Assembly (NCBI RefSeq): GCF_031583595.1
Contig: NZ_CP134145.1
Location: forward strand, 620,001-684,000
Origin: Thalassotalea psychrophila
Lineage (GTDB): Bacteria; Pseudomonadota; Gammaproteobacteria; Enterobacterales; Alteromonadaceae
Direction: 5' to 3'
Length of the DNA stretch: 64,000 bases
Below, one piece after another: positions 47,094-57,343 of this stretch (its first letter is position 1; every line of letters begins with the position of its first letter). The position numbers and the translations under genes are program-made. Below the pieces are notes generated by a model that worked only from the letters and a program-made list of their open reading frames with translations, was not told the DNA's origin and searched no databases.

Positions 47094-47872
47094 TGTTGGA
47101 TAAAATTCAAGCATTAGGTCATACCGCCATAAATATTATTGTTGGCTTAGGTAAAGCTATGCTGATGCTACTTTCGGCGATTATACAGGTGCCAAATCCT
47201 AAAAAAGGCTGGCCATTGTTAGCGCATCAGCTGTATTCAGTGGGTGTTTTGTCATTATTGATTATTATTGTCTCAGGTACTTTTATTGGTATGGTAATAG
47301 CTTTGCAAGGCTACACTATACTTGTTGGATATGGTGCAGAGGCTAGTTTAGGTCCTATGGTGGCACTATCCATTATACGCGAGCTTGGCCCAGTTGTTAC
47401 TGCTTTACTTTTTGCCGGGCGAGCAGGCTCAGCTTTAACTGCTGAAATTGGTTTAATGAAAGCGACCGAGCAGTTAAGCAGTTTAGAGATGATGGCTGTT
47501 GATCCGTTACGTCGTGTGATCGCACCGAGGTTTTGGGCCGGTATTATCAGCATGCCACTGTTAGCCGCAATATTTTCATCTGTAGCGATTATAGGTGGTC
47601 ACTTGGTTGGGGTCGACTGGCTAGGCGTAGACTCGGGAACTTATTGGTCGGTTATGCAAGCCGAAGTAGATTGGAGTGATGATGTACTTAATGGCATTAT
47701 TAAATCAATTGTATTTGCTTTTGTGGTGACTTGGATTGCCGTTTATAAGGGCTATGATTGTATTCCTACCTCTGAAGGTATTAGCCGTGCTACTACTTCA
47801 ACGGTTGTGCAATCGTCTTTGATTGTTTTAGGTTTAGATTTTATTTTAACAGCGTTAATGTTTGCTAATTAA
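47093..47872 (+). CDS. mlaE: Phospholipid ABC transporter permease MlaE
   Basis: A 259-residue permease with about five membrane segments and the MlaE-family motifs [13 protein letters not shown] and the coupling region [24 protein letters not shown] (split here only for description). It starts with GTG 47093 overlapping the mlaF stop, so translation is coupled. It forms the membrane core of the MlaFEDB complex. Confidence 0.96.
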   Translation: MLDKIQALGHTAINIIVGLGKAMLMLLSAIIQVPNPKKGWPLLAHQLYSVGVLSLLIIIVSGTFIGMVIALQGYTILVGYGAEASLGPMVALSIIRELGPVVTALLFAGRAGSALTAEIGLMKATEQLSSLEMMAVDPLRRVIAPRFWAGIISMPLLAAIFSSVAIIGGHLVGVDWLGVDSGTYWSVMQAEVDWSDDVLNGIIKSIVFAFVVTWIAVYKGYDCIPTSEGISRATTSTVVQSSLIVLGLDFILTALMFAN

Positions 47873-47916
47873 ACATCATTAACGAGCTATTTATTTTTAG
47901 AGTTGGTGGATTTGAC

Positions 47917-48393
47917 ATGGTGTCGAAAAAAATTGAATTATTGGTTGGTTTCTTTGTTGCGTTAGGTATTGCTGCGTTACTTATGCTGGCGTTAAAAGTT
48001 GCAGATGCAGGTATAAAAGGTAACGGTGAAACTTATCAGCTATACGCCAAGTTTGATAATATTGGTGGTTTAAAGGTACGCTCACCAATTAAGGTTGGCG
48101 GAGTTGTTGTTGGTCGAGTGGAAAGTATTAAATTGGACCCTGAAGATTATGTACCAATTGTAACTATGGATATATATACTCAGTACGACAATTTTTCCGA
48201 AGCTACTTCTATTTCTATTCTTACCGCTGGTTTGTTAGGTGAGCAATATGTAGGGCTATCACCTGGCTTTATTGATGAAGAGCTGGGCATTGGTATTTTA
48301 CAACCAGGCGATTTTATTGAAGATACAAAACCTGCTATTGTACTAGAAGAATTAATTGGTCAATTCTTATTTAGTCAAGGTAGTGAAGATTAA
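47917..48393 (+). CDS. mlaD: MCE-domain lipid-binding protein MlaD
   Basis: A 158-residue protein with one N-terminal membrane segment (about 7-26) and a single MCE domain (about 35-120, with GGLKVRSPIKVGGVVVGRV). Six copies form a ring on MlaE through which lipids pass to MlaC. It lies 44 bases after mlaE and 15 bases before mlaC. Confidence 0.96.
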   Translation: MVSKKIELLVGFFVALGIAALLMLALKVADAGIKGNGETYQLYAKFDNIGGLKVRSPIKVGGVVVGRVESIKLDPEDYVPIVTMDIYTQYDNFSEATSISILTAGLLGEQYVGLSPGFIDEELGIGILQPGDFIEDTKPAIVLEELIGQFLFSQGSED

Positions 48394-48408
48394 TCTCAGG
48401 AAAAAATA

Positions 48409-49125
48409 ATGAAGCAATTATTAGTTAAGTTTTCAGTAATATTATTAGCATCAATGAGTTTATTTACCAGTGTAAATGCCGCCGAAGTAAGTAAAAAAGA
48501 TCCGTACGTGATGATAGAAGAGGTATCTAAAATCACCTTTGATCGCTTTGCTCGAGAAGAGAAGGCCATAAAAGCAAACCCTGAACTACTAAAAGATATT
48601 GTTCGCGAAGAACTCATGCCTTATATATTTTTTCAATATGCGGGGCTAAAGGTCTTAGGGAATTACGCTAGACCGAAAAAAGGAGCTTCTAAGCAGGAAA
48701 TTGCAAGCCATAAAGAAGATGTTCGTGCTTTTTTATTAGCGTTTCGAGAGTATTTAATTACCTCTTATGCACAAGTATTTACGCTATATGAACAACAGCG
48801 TGTTGAGTTTGAACCAGCTAAAAAAATAGACAAGCAAAAAATTGTGATGGTTGGTGTTGATATTATTGATGATAATCGTCCCGCAATTAATATCAAATTT
48901 AAAGTTAGAAAAAACTCAAAAACTAATGAGTGGCAAGCGTTCGATTTAGTTGCTGAAGGTATTAGTTTGCTGGATGCAAAGCAAAAAGAATTACGTAGTA
49001 TTTTAGCCCAAAATGGTGTTGTAGAAGTTACCGAAATGCTTAAAGTTAAAAGTGCACGTAAGATTGTTTTCAAAAAAGATGAAGATGTTGATGCCAAGCT
49101 TAAAGAACAAGAGACTGGTGATTAA
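48409..49125 (+). CDS. mlaC: Periplasmic phospholipid-binding protein MlaC
   Basis: A 238-residue secreted protein (signal peptide ending SVNAA) of the Ttg2/MlaC family. It shuttles single phospholipids between MlaD and the outer-membrane MlaA-porin complex. Slightly longer than E. coli MlaC, with a charged C-terminal extension. It is within the mlaFEDCB operon, two bases before mlaB. Confidence 0.94.
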   Translation: MKQLLVKFSVILLASMSLFTSVNAAEVSKKDPYVMIEEVSKITFDRFAREEKAIKANPELLKDIVREELMPYIFFQYAGLKVLGNYARPKKGASKQEIASHKEDVRAFLLAFREYLITSYAQVFTLYEQQRVEFEPAKKIDKQKIVMVGVDIIDDNRPAINIKFKVRKNSKTNEWQAFDLVAEGISLLDAKQKELRSILAQNGVVEVTEMLKVKSARKIVFKKDEDVDAKLKEQETGD

Positions 49126-49127
49126 TT

Positions 49128-49433
49128 GTGCCTACTCAATTTAATATAAACATTATTTCAACTGAACAATCTGCGTTAACAGGACATTTAACTCGGCAAA
49201 GCATTGCCGGAAAACAAGAGCGTGTTTTTGCAAAATTGACCAAAAATAAATTACAAGAGATTGATTTATCACAGGTAAGTAAGTTTGACACAGCAGGTTT
49301 AGCGTGGCTGCTCGCATTAATTGAATATGCAAATAAACAACAAACTGAAATTACTTATTCCCAAGTACCTATGGAATTAGTTAAACTCGCAAAACTAAGT
49401 GGGGTTCAAACCCTATTACCCATTTCAGCTTAA
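49128..49433 (+). CDS. mlaB: STAS-domain protein MlaB
   Basis: A 101-residue cytoplasmic STAS-domain protein with the core segment IDLSQVSKFDTAGLAWLLAL. It binds MlaF and is needed for assembly and activity of the transporter. The start is GTG 49128, two bases after the mlaC stop. mlaA is not in this window, as is common. Confidence 0.92.
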   Translation: MPTQFNINIISTEQSALTGHLTRQSIAGKQERVFAKLTKNKLQEIDLSQVSKFDTAGLAWLLALIEYANKQQTEITYSQVPMELVKLAKLSGVQTLLPISA

Positions 49434-49465
49434 TAGCAACAACTTAAAAATAATGGAGAAATTAA

Positions 49466-51011
<1,546 letters not shown>

Positions 51012-51036
51012 CACTCTAACTCTTCAGTATCTGCAC

Positions 51037-51068
51037 AAAAAAAAGATTGCGTCAGCAATCTTTTTTTT
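51037..51068. terminator. Terminator after murA (bidirectional)
   Basis: A perfect 14-bp stem: eight A followed by GATTGC (51037-51050), loop GTCA, GCAATC and eight T (51055-51068). The A/T tails make it work in both directions, so it can also end degS transcripts coming from the other side. Confidence 0.92.
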
Positions 51069-51077
51069 GTATTTTGC

Positions 51078-51133
51078 CTAGTTCCTAGTTCCTAGTTCCT
51101 AGTTCCTAGTTCCTAGTTCCTAGTTCCTAGTTC
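51078..51133. repeat. Tandem array of CTAGTTC, eight perfect units
   Basis: Eight exact 7-base units CTAGTTC in a row (56 bases), followed by a degenerate unit TTAGCTC that runs into the degS stop codon. The array lies between the murA terminator and degS. Period 7 and perfect identity suggest recent slippage expansion; on the degS strand the unit reads GAACTAG. Confidence 0.95.
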
Positions 51134-51139
51134 TTAGCT

Positions 51140-52213
51140 CTATTCTTTATACTCTAATATTTTAACCGGCACTGTCATTAAATTACTTTGACGATATATA
51201 GAAAAATTAAGGATAACTCCAGGGTCTGTTTCAGCAACAATATCTAAGGCATGGTTAATACTAACGATATCTTTATCGTTAATCTTAAATACGACATCAT
51301 CTTTTTGTAAGCCGGCCAAATCCGCAGGACTATTTGCTGTTAGACCTCCTATCACAAAGCCTTTTAATTGCGGATTATATTGCTGAGAACTTACTCCAAG
51401 CCAACCTCGAACAACACGACCATTACTGATTAATTCCTGCATAACTTTTGCGGCGAGTTTGTAAGGTACAGCAAAAAATATACCTTGGATGTTGGTTTGC
51501 GGATTCAGTCGTGTAAATTGTGCAGAAGTAATACCAACTAAATCGCCATTTGAATTAACAAGGGCACCACCCGAATTACCATCATTTATGGCTGCATCCA
51601 TTTGTAAAAACTCTCTATAGCTTGTACTACTTAGTCCTGTACGACCTGTAGCGCTAATTATCCCCTGAGTTACTGTTTGACCTAGATTTAATGGGTTACC
51701 AATTGCTAGTACCACATCGCCAACTAAAGGCACTAAATTCTCATCAACAGAAATGACTGGCAAATTGGTTGCTTGAACTTTTAAAACTGCTAAATCGGTA
51801 AGTTCATCACTGCCGATAAGCTCTGCACTTAATTCGGTACTATCTTGCAAAACGACGGTAATAATATTGGCATTTCTAACAACGTGGTAGTTGGTTAAAA
51901 TATAACCGCGTGAGCCCATTATTACGCCAGAACCTAATTTTACTCGTTGGATAGAACGGTTTTGATAACGTTTATCGTCTTCGATTGTTTCTGAATAAAT
52001 ATTAACTACAGCTGGTGCAGCTTTAGCTACAGCGCTAGAAAATGATATAGGTTTAGGCTTATCATTTACAGGAGAAAAGATATTGAAGGAGAGATTATTA
52101 CCATCACGCAAATCAGGTACTAATATTAGTAAAACTACAGCGGTTAAAAGCCCGTAACTGGTCGCGCGTAAAATATAAGTAAGAGCAGGAATAAGTTTCA
52201 AAATGTGCGACAA
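51140..52213 (-). CDS. degS: Periplasmic serine protease DegS
   Basis: A 357-residue HtrA-family protease with an N-terminal membrane anchor (about residues 14-32), a trypsin-like domain (Ser in INDGNSGGAL; His in TNYHVV) and one PDZ domain (about 250-345). One PDZ domain and the anchor identify DegS, which starts the sigma-E stress cascade by cutting RseA when its PDZ domain binds outer-membrane protein C-termini. It lies next to degQ in the same direction, 146 bases downstream. Confidence 0.95.
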   Translation of the reverse strand: MSHILKLIPALTYILRATSYGLLTAVVLLILVPDLRDGNNLSFNIFSPVNDKPKPISFSSAVAKAAPAVVNIYSETIEDDKRYQNRSIQRVKLGSGVIMGSRGYILTNYHVVRNANIITVVLQDSTELSAELIGSDELTDLAVLKVQATNLPVISVDENLVPLVGDVVLAIGNPLNLGQTVTQGIISATGRTGLSSTSYREFLQMDAAINDGNSGGALVNSNGDLVGITSAQFTRLNPQTNIQGIFFAVPYKLAAKVMQELISNGRVVRGWLGVSSQQYNPQLKGFVIGGLTANSPADLAGLQKDDVVFKINDKDIVSINHALDIVAETDPGVILNFSIYRQSNLMTVPVKILEYKE

Positions 52214-52359
52214 AATAGAGTGATTGATGCATTAGATACTAGCACTTATTTTAAAATGAACAAAGCGAACTTTAGTTATTTATAGTTGTTGTACAGGTAC
52301 AAATTTTAAGCCATCCATGGCAATTTGCCTTCCCTCATCCATGAAGTAAAAAAATAGTA

Positions 52360-53709
52360 TTAGCGCATCATTAAATAAAGCTCGGTATTACCACGCATTA
52401 CATTTAATGCAACAACTCCTTTTATATCTTCGAGAGCATCTCTTAAAGCGGCTAAATTATCAACTCGCACACGATTTACTCCGGCAATAATATCACCTTG
52501 AGTTAATCCGACTGCAGCAGCAGGGGAGTTCTCCGCAACATCACTAACAACTACGCCTGTTCCTTTTGTATTGGAACTTAGTTTTGCACCTTTAAGCATT
52601 GGGTGTAGGTTTGCTGCGGCGATGTTCGCGTCAGGTGCAGCCTTTAATGTTACTTCTACTTCTTTTTTATCACCATCACGAATTAACGCTATCTGAACCG
52701 TTTTTCCGGCACCTATTGAACCTATTTTTCCACGCAATTCATTAAATGAACGAACCGTTCGGCCGTTAACTTCAACAATGATATCACCAGCTTTAATACC
52801 CGCTTCTTCAGCGGCCGATTCTGGCGCAACTTGGCTGACAAAACCACCTTGGTTAATATCTAAATCCATAGCTTTAGCAAGCTCTGCGTTTATCGAATTA
52901 CCAGTAATGCCTAATACGCCACGCCTTACTTCACCGTGCTCGATAATTTGCTCTACCAGGTTATGCATCATGCTTGAAGGGATAGCAAAACCAATACCAA
53001 CATTTCCGCCGCTAGGGCCAAGAATGGCTGTATTAATACCAATGAGTTCACCGCGAAGATTCACTAATGCACCACCAGAGTTACCACTGTTAATAGCGGC
53101 ATCTGTTTGAATAAAGTCTTCGAGTTGTTCTATATTTAAACCACTGCGGCCTAAGGCACTTACAATGCCGGATGTTACAGTTTGACCTAAGCCAAAAGGG
53201 CTACCAATAGCGACGGCAAAATCACCTACTCTTAAATCATCAGAATTAGAAATTTTAATTTCTTTTAAATCTTCAGCTGAAATTTGCAATAAAGCAATAT
53301 CACTTTGCGCATCGCTGCCAATTTTTTTTGCTTCAAATTGACGACCATCTTTAAGGTTAACCAATATTTCATCAGCGTCATCGATTACGTGATTGTTAGT
53401 TACGATATAACCTTTTTTAGCGTCAATGATCACTCCAGAGCCTAGTCCTCTAAAAGGACGTTCTTGTGCTTGTTGGCCGCGGCGTTGACCGAAAAAGAAT
53501 TTGAACGGATCTTGGCCTTGTTTAACTTCATGGGTACCAGCCACAGTAATACTAACTACTGCTGGCGTTACATGTTCAAGCATTGGTGCCAAAGAAGGCA
53601 TTTCTTGTCCATCAACTTGCAATGGTAGGGCGGCGTTTGAATAAGTAGGCAAAAGGGCTAGTGCACCAACTAACAGTGCGACAGGGGTTAAAGAAAAGTT
53701 TATTTTCAT
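52360..53709 (-). CDS. degQ: Periplasmic protease/chaperone DegQ (DegP/HtrA family)
   Basis: A 449-residue HtrA protease: signal peptide ending YSNA, trypsin-like domain with His in TNNHVI and Ser in INSGNSGGAL, and two PDZ domains (about 255-345 and 360-445). It degrades or refolds damaged envelope proteins. ATG 53709 is chosen because GGAG lies 8 bases upstream; a TTG at 53724 would place the ribosome site inside the gene. The tandem with degS is typical of DegQ, but DegP/DegQ naming is not sharp in this group. Confidence 0.94.
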   Translation of the reverse strand: MKINFSLTPVALLVGALALLPTYSNAALPLQVDGQEMPSLAPMLEHVTPAVVSITVAGTHEVKQGQDPFKFFFGQRRGQQAQERPFRGLGSGVIIDAKKGYIVTNNHVIDDADEILVNLKDGRQFEAKKIGSDAQSDIALLQISAEDLKEIKISNSDDLRVGDFAVAIGSPFGLGQTVTSGIVSALGRSGLNIEQLEDFIQTDAAINSGNSGGALVNLRGELIGINTAILGPSGGNVGIGFAIPSSMMHNLVEQIIEHGEVRRGVLGITGNSINAELAKAMDLDINQGGFVSQVAPESAAEEAGIKAGDIIVEVNGRTVRSFNELRGKIGSIGAGKTVQIALIRDGDKKEVEVTLKAAPDANIAAANLHPMLKGAKLSSNTKGTGVVVSDVAENSPAAAVGLTQGDIIAGVNRVRVDNLAALRDALEDIKGVVALNVMRGNTELYLMMR

Positions 53710-53743
53710 TTGTTGAGACTCCAAAAATTATTTCCTAAATATT

Positions 53744-53771
53744 GATATAAGATCAAATATTTAAATTTCAA
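53744..53771 (-). promoter_or_regulatory. Candidate degQ promoter
   Basis: On the minus strand, TTGAAA (53766-53771), a 16-base spacer and TATATC (53744-53749) look like a sigma-70 type promoter 35 bases before the degQ start. It does not look like a sigma-E promoter. Confidence 0.4.
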
Positions 53772-53779
53772 TTTTTAAA

Positions 53780-53809
53780 TTTAGATCAGTTTAAAAAAAC
53801 TGATCTAAA
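53780..53809 (-). terminator. Possible terminator between zapG and degQ
   Basis: Perfect 13-base arms TTTAGATCAGTTT (53780-53792) and AAACTGATCTAAA (53797-53809) around an AAAA loop. On the minus strand it follows zapG, but there is no T run after the stem, so it may be a weak terminator or an operator-like palindrome ahead of degQ. Confidence 0.45.
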
Positions 53810-53872
53810 GATATTAGCAAGGTTGCTATTAAAGACTCAACAGTAAAACTAAAGTTCCCAAACAGGAATTAA

Positions 53873-54325
53873 TTAGCTTGGGCTATTTGTAACAATTTGT
53901 TTGTTATCATTAAATAGTCCGCTTGGATCACTTGAGTAATCTAAAGGAGCTTCAGTTAATTGCTCTGTTTTTCTAGAGCGTGAAGATTTCACTTTTTGCG
54001 GATTTGAACGGATTTGTGCTTCAGTCTCTTTCGAGAAAAATGGCATGGCATTAGTTTCACTATTTGCTTTGTTAAGTAATAACGTACTTTTTTCCATTTG
54101 CGTCATAGCTGTTTTACACGTTTCGTTCATCTGCGCAAGCAATTGTGCTGAGCTATCAAGATGAACAGCAACTTCTTGCTTATATTCTTCAAGTGAAGTT
54201 TTGCTTTCATTCACTTGTTGCTCTAATTTGTTGTAGTCTTGCTCAGTAGCCGATAATTTTTTACTAATAAAGAAGCCACCAATAGCACCGATAACAGCAC
54301 CGATGAAAAGATAAAGAAATTCCAT
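53873..54325 (-). CDS. zapG: Cell-division/envelope protein ZapG (YhcB, DUF1043)
   Basis: A 150-residue protein with an N-terminal membrane segment containing the glycine pattern IGAVIGAIGGFFI, then a coiled coil (about 25-85) and a disordered tail. This is the DUF1043/YhcB family, linked to envelope synthesis and divisome positioning. It is read divergently from zapE, the usual arrangement. Confidence 0.93.
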   Translation of the reverse strand: MEFLYLFIGAVIGAIGGFFISKKLSATEQDYNKLEQQVNESKTSLEEYKQEVAVHLDSSAQLLAQMNETCKTAMTQMEKSTLLLNKANSETNAMPFFSKETEAQIRSNPQKVKSSRSRKTEQLTEAPLDYSSDPSGLFNDNKQIVTNSPS

Positions 54326-54487
54326 AATGTTTCCTTTTGAATATATTTGAAAAGGGAATGTTGAGATAAAGATGCCAAAGCCAATCTTATTCTCTTATAA
54401 TAGCTGTAAATTTAACGTTTCACATCACTTAGTCGGTATTTTTTTGTAATTTTTCAATGAAATACAGCATAAATAGTAATATATAGC

Positions 54488-55603
54488 ATGATCAAGTTAA
54501 CACCTTACCAAAAATACCAACAAGATCTTGAGCAAGACGGTTTTGCTTTTGATGCAGCTCAAGAAAATGCCGTAAAACATTTACAGCGTCTGTATGATGA
54601 TTTGCAAACTAAACCGTTACCAGTAAGTGGCTTTAAAAAAGTTTTAAAAGGTTGGGTTAAAACCTACGGTAAAAATAAACAGCAAGCCGTGAGAGGCATA
54701 TATTTCTGGGGCGGTGTCGGCAGAGGCAAAACCTACCTGGTTGATACATTTTATGATTGCTTACCATTTGATAATAAAATGCGAGTGCATTTTCACCGTT
54801 TTATGCATAGAGTTCATGAAGAGCTGAAAGATTTAACTGGTCAGTCTGACCCATTAAAGATCATTGCGAAAAAATTTGCGGCTGAAACCTGCATCATTTG
54901 TTTCGACGAGTTCTTCGTTTCTGATATTACTGATGCAATGTTACTTGGCACTTTATTTGAAGAGCTGTTTAGCCATAATGTTACTTTAGTTGCTACTTCA
55001 AATATTATTCCTAATGACTTATATCGCAATGGTTTACAACGAGCGCGTTTTCTACCCGCAATTAATCTAATTAATGAAAACTGCGAAGTGGTGAATGTAG
55101 ATAGCGGAATTGATTACCGACTAAGAACATTAGAGCAAGCCGAAATTTATCATTTCCCTCTTGATAAACAAGCCGAAGAAAATTTGCACCTGTATTTTAA
55201 ACAACTTTCTGTAGAGGAAGGGCATACGGGTAAAGACGTTGAAATAAACAACCGTTTATTAACGACCATTGAAGAATCAGATGGTGTCGTTCATTTTGAA
55301 TTTAATCAGTTATGCGAAACTGCCCGTAGTCAAGGCGACTATATGGAAATAAGCCGAATTTATCATACCGTTTTATTGGCAAACGTTACTCAAATGGGTC
55401 GTGACAGCGATGATAGTGCTCGTCGCTTTATTGCTATGGTTGATGAATTCTACGAACGCAATGTAAAACTGATCATATCAGCAGAGGTGACTATGGACAA
55501 ACTTTATACTGATGGTGGTTTAAATTTTGAATTTAAACGTTGTTTATCAAGATTACAGGAAATGCAATCACATGATTATTTAGCGTCTGAGCATTTGCCA
55601 TAG
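54488..55603 (+). CDS. zapE: Cell division ATPase ZapE
   Basis: A 371-residue AFG1-like ATPase. Walker A is GGVGRGKT and Walker B IICFDEFFV. ZapE associates with the Z-ring and destabilises FtsZ polymers under some conditions in E. coli. It is read divergently from zapG, with the start ATG 54488. Length and motifs are complete. Confidence 0.95.
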   Translation: MIKLTPYQKYQQDLEQDGFAFDAAQENAVKHLQRLYDDLQTKPLPVSGFKKVLKGWVKTYGKNKQQAVRGIYFWGGVGRGKTYLVDTFYDCLPFDNKMRVHFHRFMHRVHEELKDLTGQSDPLKIIAKKFAAETCIICFDEFFVSDITDAMLLGTLFEELFSHNVTLVATSNIIPNDLYRNGLQRARFLPAINLINENCEVVNVDSGIDYRLRTLEQAEIYHFPLDKQAEENLHLYFKQLSVEEGHTGKDVEINNRLLTTIEESDGVVHFEFNQLCETARSQGDYMEISRIYHTVLLANVTQMGRDSDDSARRFIAMVDEFYERNVKLIISAEVTMDKLYTDGGLNFEFKRCLSRLQEMQSHDYLASEHLP

Positions 55604-55642
55604 ACTTTAGAAACGATAAACGAAGAGGCACAATACGCGACT

Positions 55643-55817
55643 GGAGGCCCCGTTCAACAGCATAACGGGATGACGGCGTATTTTTCTAATATATGTACTC
55701 ACCGAAATAGAAACAGTACAACGTCACCGATAGAGAACGTTCATCCATGAACCTATCGGCATTAGTATATCCATATACGTCATTCCATCACGAGCACTAG
55801 CGAGATGTGGGACCTCC
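55643..55817. repeat. Imperfect inverted, MITE-like element with nested hairpins
   Basis: The left end GGAGGCCCC...GGGATGACG (55643-55674) is roughly the reverse complement of the right end CGTCATTCC...GGGACCTCC (55778-55817). Inside the left end, CCCGTT (55649-55654) pairs with AACGGG (55664-55669). In the middle, CCGATAG (55727-55733) pairs with CTATCGG (55753-55759), enclosing GTTCAT/ATGAAC (55739-55752). No ORF is associated. It looks like a degraded non-autonomous repeat of the CGTCATTCC type dispersed in intergenic regions. Confidence 0.55.
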
Positions 55818-55890
55818 ATATTTGACAGCGAGCGCAATTCTATACTCCTGAATTTCGTCTCCTACCTCTCGTTTCTAACCACTAATTATA

Positions 55891-55939
55891 AAAAGAATTG
55901 TATTTATTTGTTTTTCGCACAAATAAATACAATTCTTTT
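55891..55939. repeat. 21-bp perfect AT-rich inverted repeat
   Basis: Arms 55891-55911 (AAAAGAATTGTATTTATTTGT) and 55919-55939 pair perfectly around the 7-base loop TTTTCGC. It lies about 35 bases upstream of the rplM -10 box. It has no T run in either direction beyond the stem end, so it may be a weak terminator of zapE, a protein-binding site or a remnant of a mobile element. Confidence 0.75.
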
Positions 55940-55949
55940 GCAAATATAG

Positions 55950-55978
55950 GTGATCTTTTATTCATTTATCTATATAAT
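55950..55978 (+). promoter_or_regulatory. Promoter of rplM-rpsI
   Basis: A perfect -10 TATAAT at 55973-55978 with a poor -35 (GTGATC) at 17 bases. The -10 is followed by the GC-rich TCGCGGCTCCC, the discriminator type seen at stringently controlled ribosomal promoters. The transcript would have a leader of about 130 bases before rplM. Confidence 0.6.
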
Positions 55979-56115
55979 TCGCGGCTCCCAACGTTACAAC
56001 GCTTGAAAAAGCATCAGGCTCGATACTCGAAGGGGTAATTGCGTAGTCTATTTAAACCGATAATCAGATAACTGATTATTAATTTATGTAACTTTATTTA
56101 AAATGGGTTTCTTTA

Positions 56116-56544
56116 ATGAAAACTTTTACAGCTAAACCAGAAAGCGTTCAACGCGAATGGTTCGTAGTGGACGCCGAAGGTAAAACTTTAGGCCGTATCG
56201 CTACACAAATTGCTACTATTTTACGTGGCAAGCACAAACCAGAATACACTCCAAGTGTTGATGTAGGCGACTATGTTGTTGTTATCAATGCAGACAAAGT
56301 TAAAGTAACTGGTAATAAAGCGAAAGGTAAAATTTACTACTCGCACACTGGATTCGTTGGTGGCCTTAAGCAACTAAGCTTTGAACAGCTTGTTGAAAAA
56401 GCTCCTGTACGTCCTATCGAGTTTGCAGTTAAAGGCATGTTACCAAAAGGCCCTCTAGGCCGTGACATGTTCCGTAAATTAAAAGTGTATGCAGGTGCTG
56501 AGCACATGCATGCTGCACAACAACCTAAAGTTTTGGAGTTATAG
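56116..56544 (+). CDS. rplM: 50S ribosomal protein L13
   Basis: A 142-residue L13, complete, beginning [20 protein letters not shown], with the conserved [12 protein letters not shown] and [19 protein letters not shown] segments. It is an early-assembly protein of the large subunit. In E. coli L13 represses its own operon through the mRNA leader; the long leader here would allow the same. It is three bases upstream of rpsI. Confidence 0.98.
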   Translation: MKTFTAKPESVQREWFVVDAEGKTLGRIATQIATILRGKHKPEYTPSVDVGDYVVVINADKVKVTGNKAKGKIYYSHTGFVGGLKQLSFEQLVEKAPVRPIEFAVKGMLPKGPLGRDMFRKLKVYAGAEHMHAAQQPKVLEL

Positions 56545-56547
56545 ACA

Positions 56548-56940
56548 ATGGCTGATAATCAATATTACGGTACTGGTCGTCGCAAGAGCTCTGTAGCTCG
56601 TGTGTTTATGAAAGCTGGTAACGGTGCAATCACAATTAACAATCGTGACATCGAAGTTTACTTCGGTCGTCCTACTGCTCGTATGGTTGTTCGTCAACCT
56701 CTTGAGTTAGTAGAAATGGTTGAAAAATTTGACCTTAACATCACTGTAGTTGGTGGTGGTATTTCTGGTCAAGCTGGTGCAATCCGTCACGGTATCACTC
56801 GCGCATTAATGCAGTTCGACGAAACTTTACGTTCTAATCTACGTAAAGCTGGTTATGTAACTCGTGATGCTCGTAAAGTTGAACGTAAGAAAGTTGGTTT
56901 ACACAAAGCACGTAAACGTCCACAATTCTCAAAACGTTAA
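56548..56940 (+). CDS. rpsI: 30S ribosomal protein S9
   Basis: A 130-residue S9 with [14 protein letters not shown] at the start and the basic C-terminal tail [17 protein letters not shown], whose last residues reach the P-site tRNA. It is co-transcribed with rplM and followed by a clear terminator. Confidence 0.98.
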   Translation: MADNQYYGTGRRKSSVARVFMKAGNGAITINNRDIEVYFGRPTARMVVRQPLELVEMVEKFDLNITVVGGGISGQAGAIRHGITRALMQFDETLRSNLRKAGYVTRDARKVERKKVGLHKARKRPQFSKR

Positions 56941-56961
56941 TTTTACCGTTTGTATATGCAA

Positions 56962-56990
56962 AAAGCCGACATTTATGTCGGCTTTTTTAT
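56962..56990 (+). terminator. Terminator after rpsI
   Basis: Stem AAAGCCGACA (56962-56971), loop TTTA, TGTCGGCTTT (56976-56985) followed by TTTATTTTT. A strong intrinsic terminator closing the rplM-rpsI operon. Confidence 0.9.
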
Positions 56991-57170
56991 TTTTGCTTAA
57001 ACAATATTGTTTAAACAAAAATTAATATGCCTTTGGGAACTTTAAGCCTGAACTATTTTATACTCTCTTTCTACTATCACCTTATTTTCTCCGTTTACTC
57101 TGCATTTACATTATTATAAATAATTGGCCTTAATTCTCATTAATTAGTGAGGTTGCTATAAGGTTTTACC

Positions 57171-57199
57171 TTGTAATAAAAGCGCCGTTTCATTATCAT
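57171..57199 (+). promoter_or_regulatory. Candidate petABC promoter
   Basis: TTGTAA (57171-57176), a 17-base spacer and TATCAT (57194-57199) form a good sigma-70-like promoter 145 bases ahead of petA. The rest of the gap 56941-57343 holds the rpsI terminator and AT-rich sequence with no gene. Confidence 0.5.
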
Positions 57200-57343
57200 A
57201 GACAAAAATTTTTTATACATTTTGTCGTATATAGTTACCTTTGAGTAAAAATTGATGAGATGTGAGCAAAACAGCTGGTTAATTTACTGATTCGGCTGAT
57301 AAAAATAAAATTTAAAACTATGTCTAATAATTGGAGAAATGAA

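Larger units (their letters stand above)
55604..56115. other. Long intergenic region upstream of rplM with structured repeats
   Basis: 512 bases without a credible protein gene. From left to right it holds a palindromic composite element (55643-55817), a 21-bp AT-rich inverted repeat (55891-55939), the rplM promoter (-10 at 55973-55978) and a leader of roughly 130 bases. The composite element has higher GC than its surroundings. Confidence 0.7.

Noticed and set aside
51078..51133. Possible CRISPR array
   Set aside because: The 7-base units are head to tail with no spacers, so it is a simple tandem repeat.
55604..56115. Possible tRNA or small RNA gene upstream of rplM
   Set aside because: No cloverleaf or TPsiC-like sequence was found; the hairpins present are better described as repeats. 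A small RNA cannot be excluded without transcript data.
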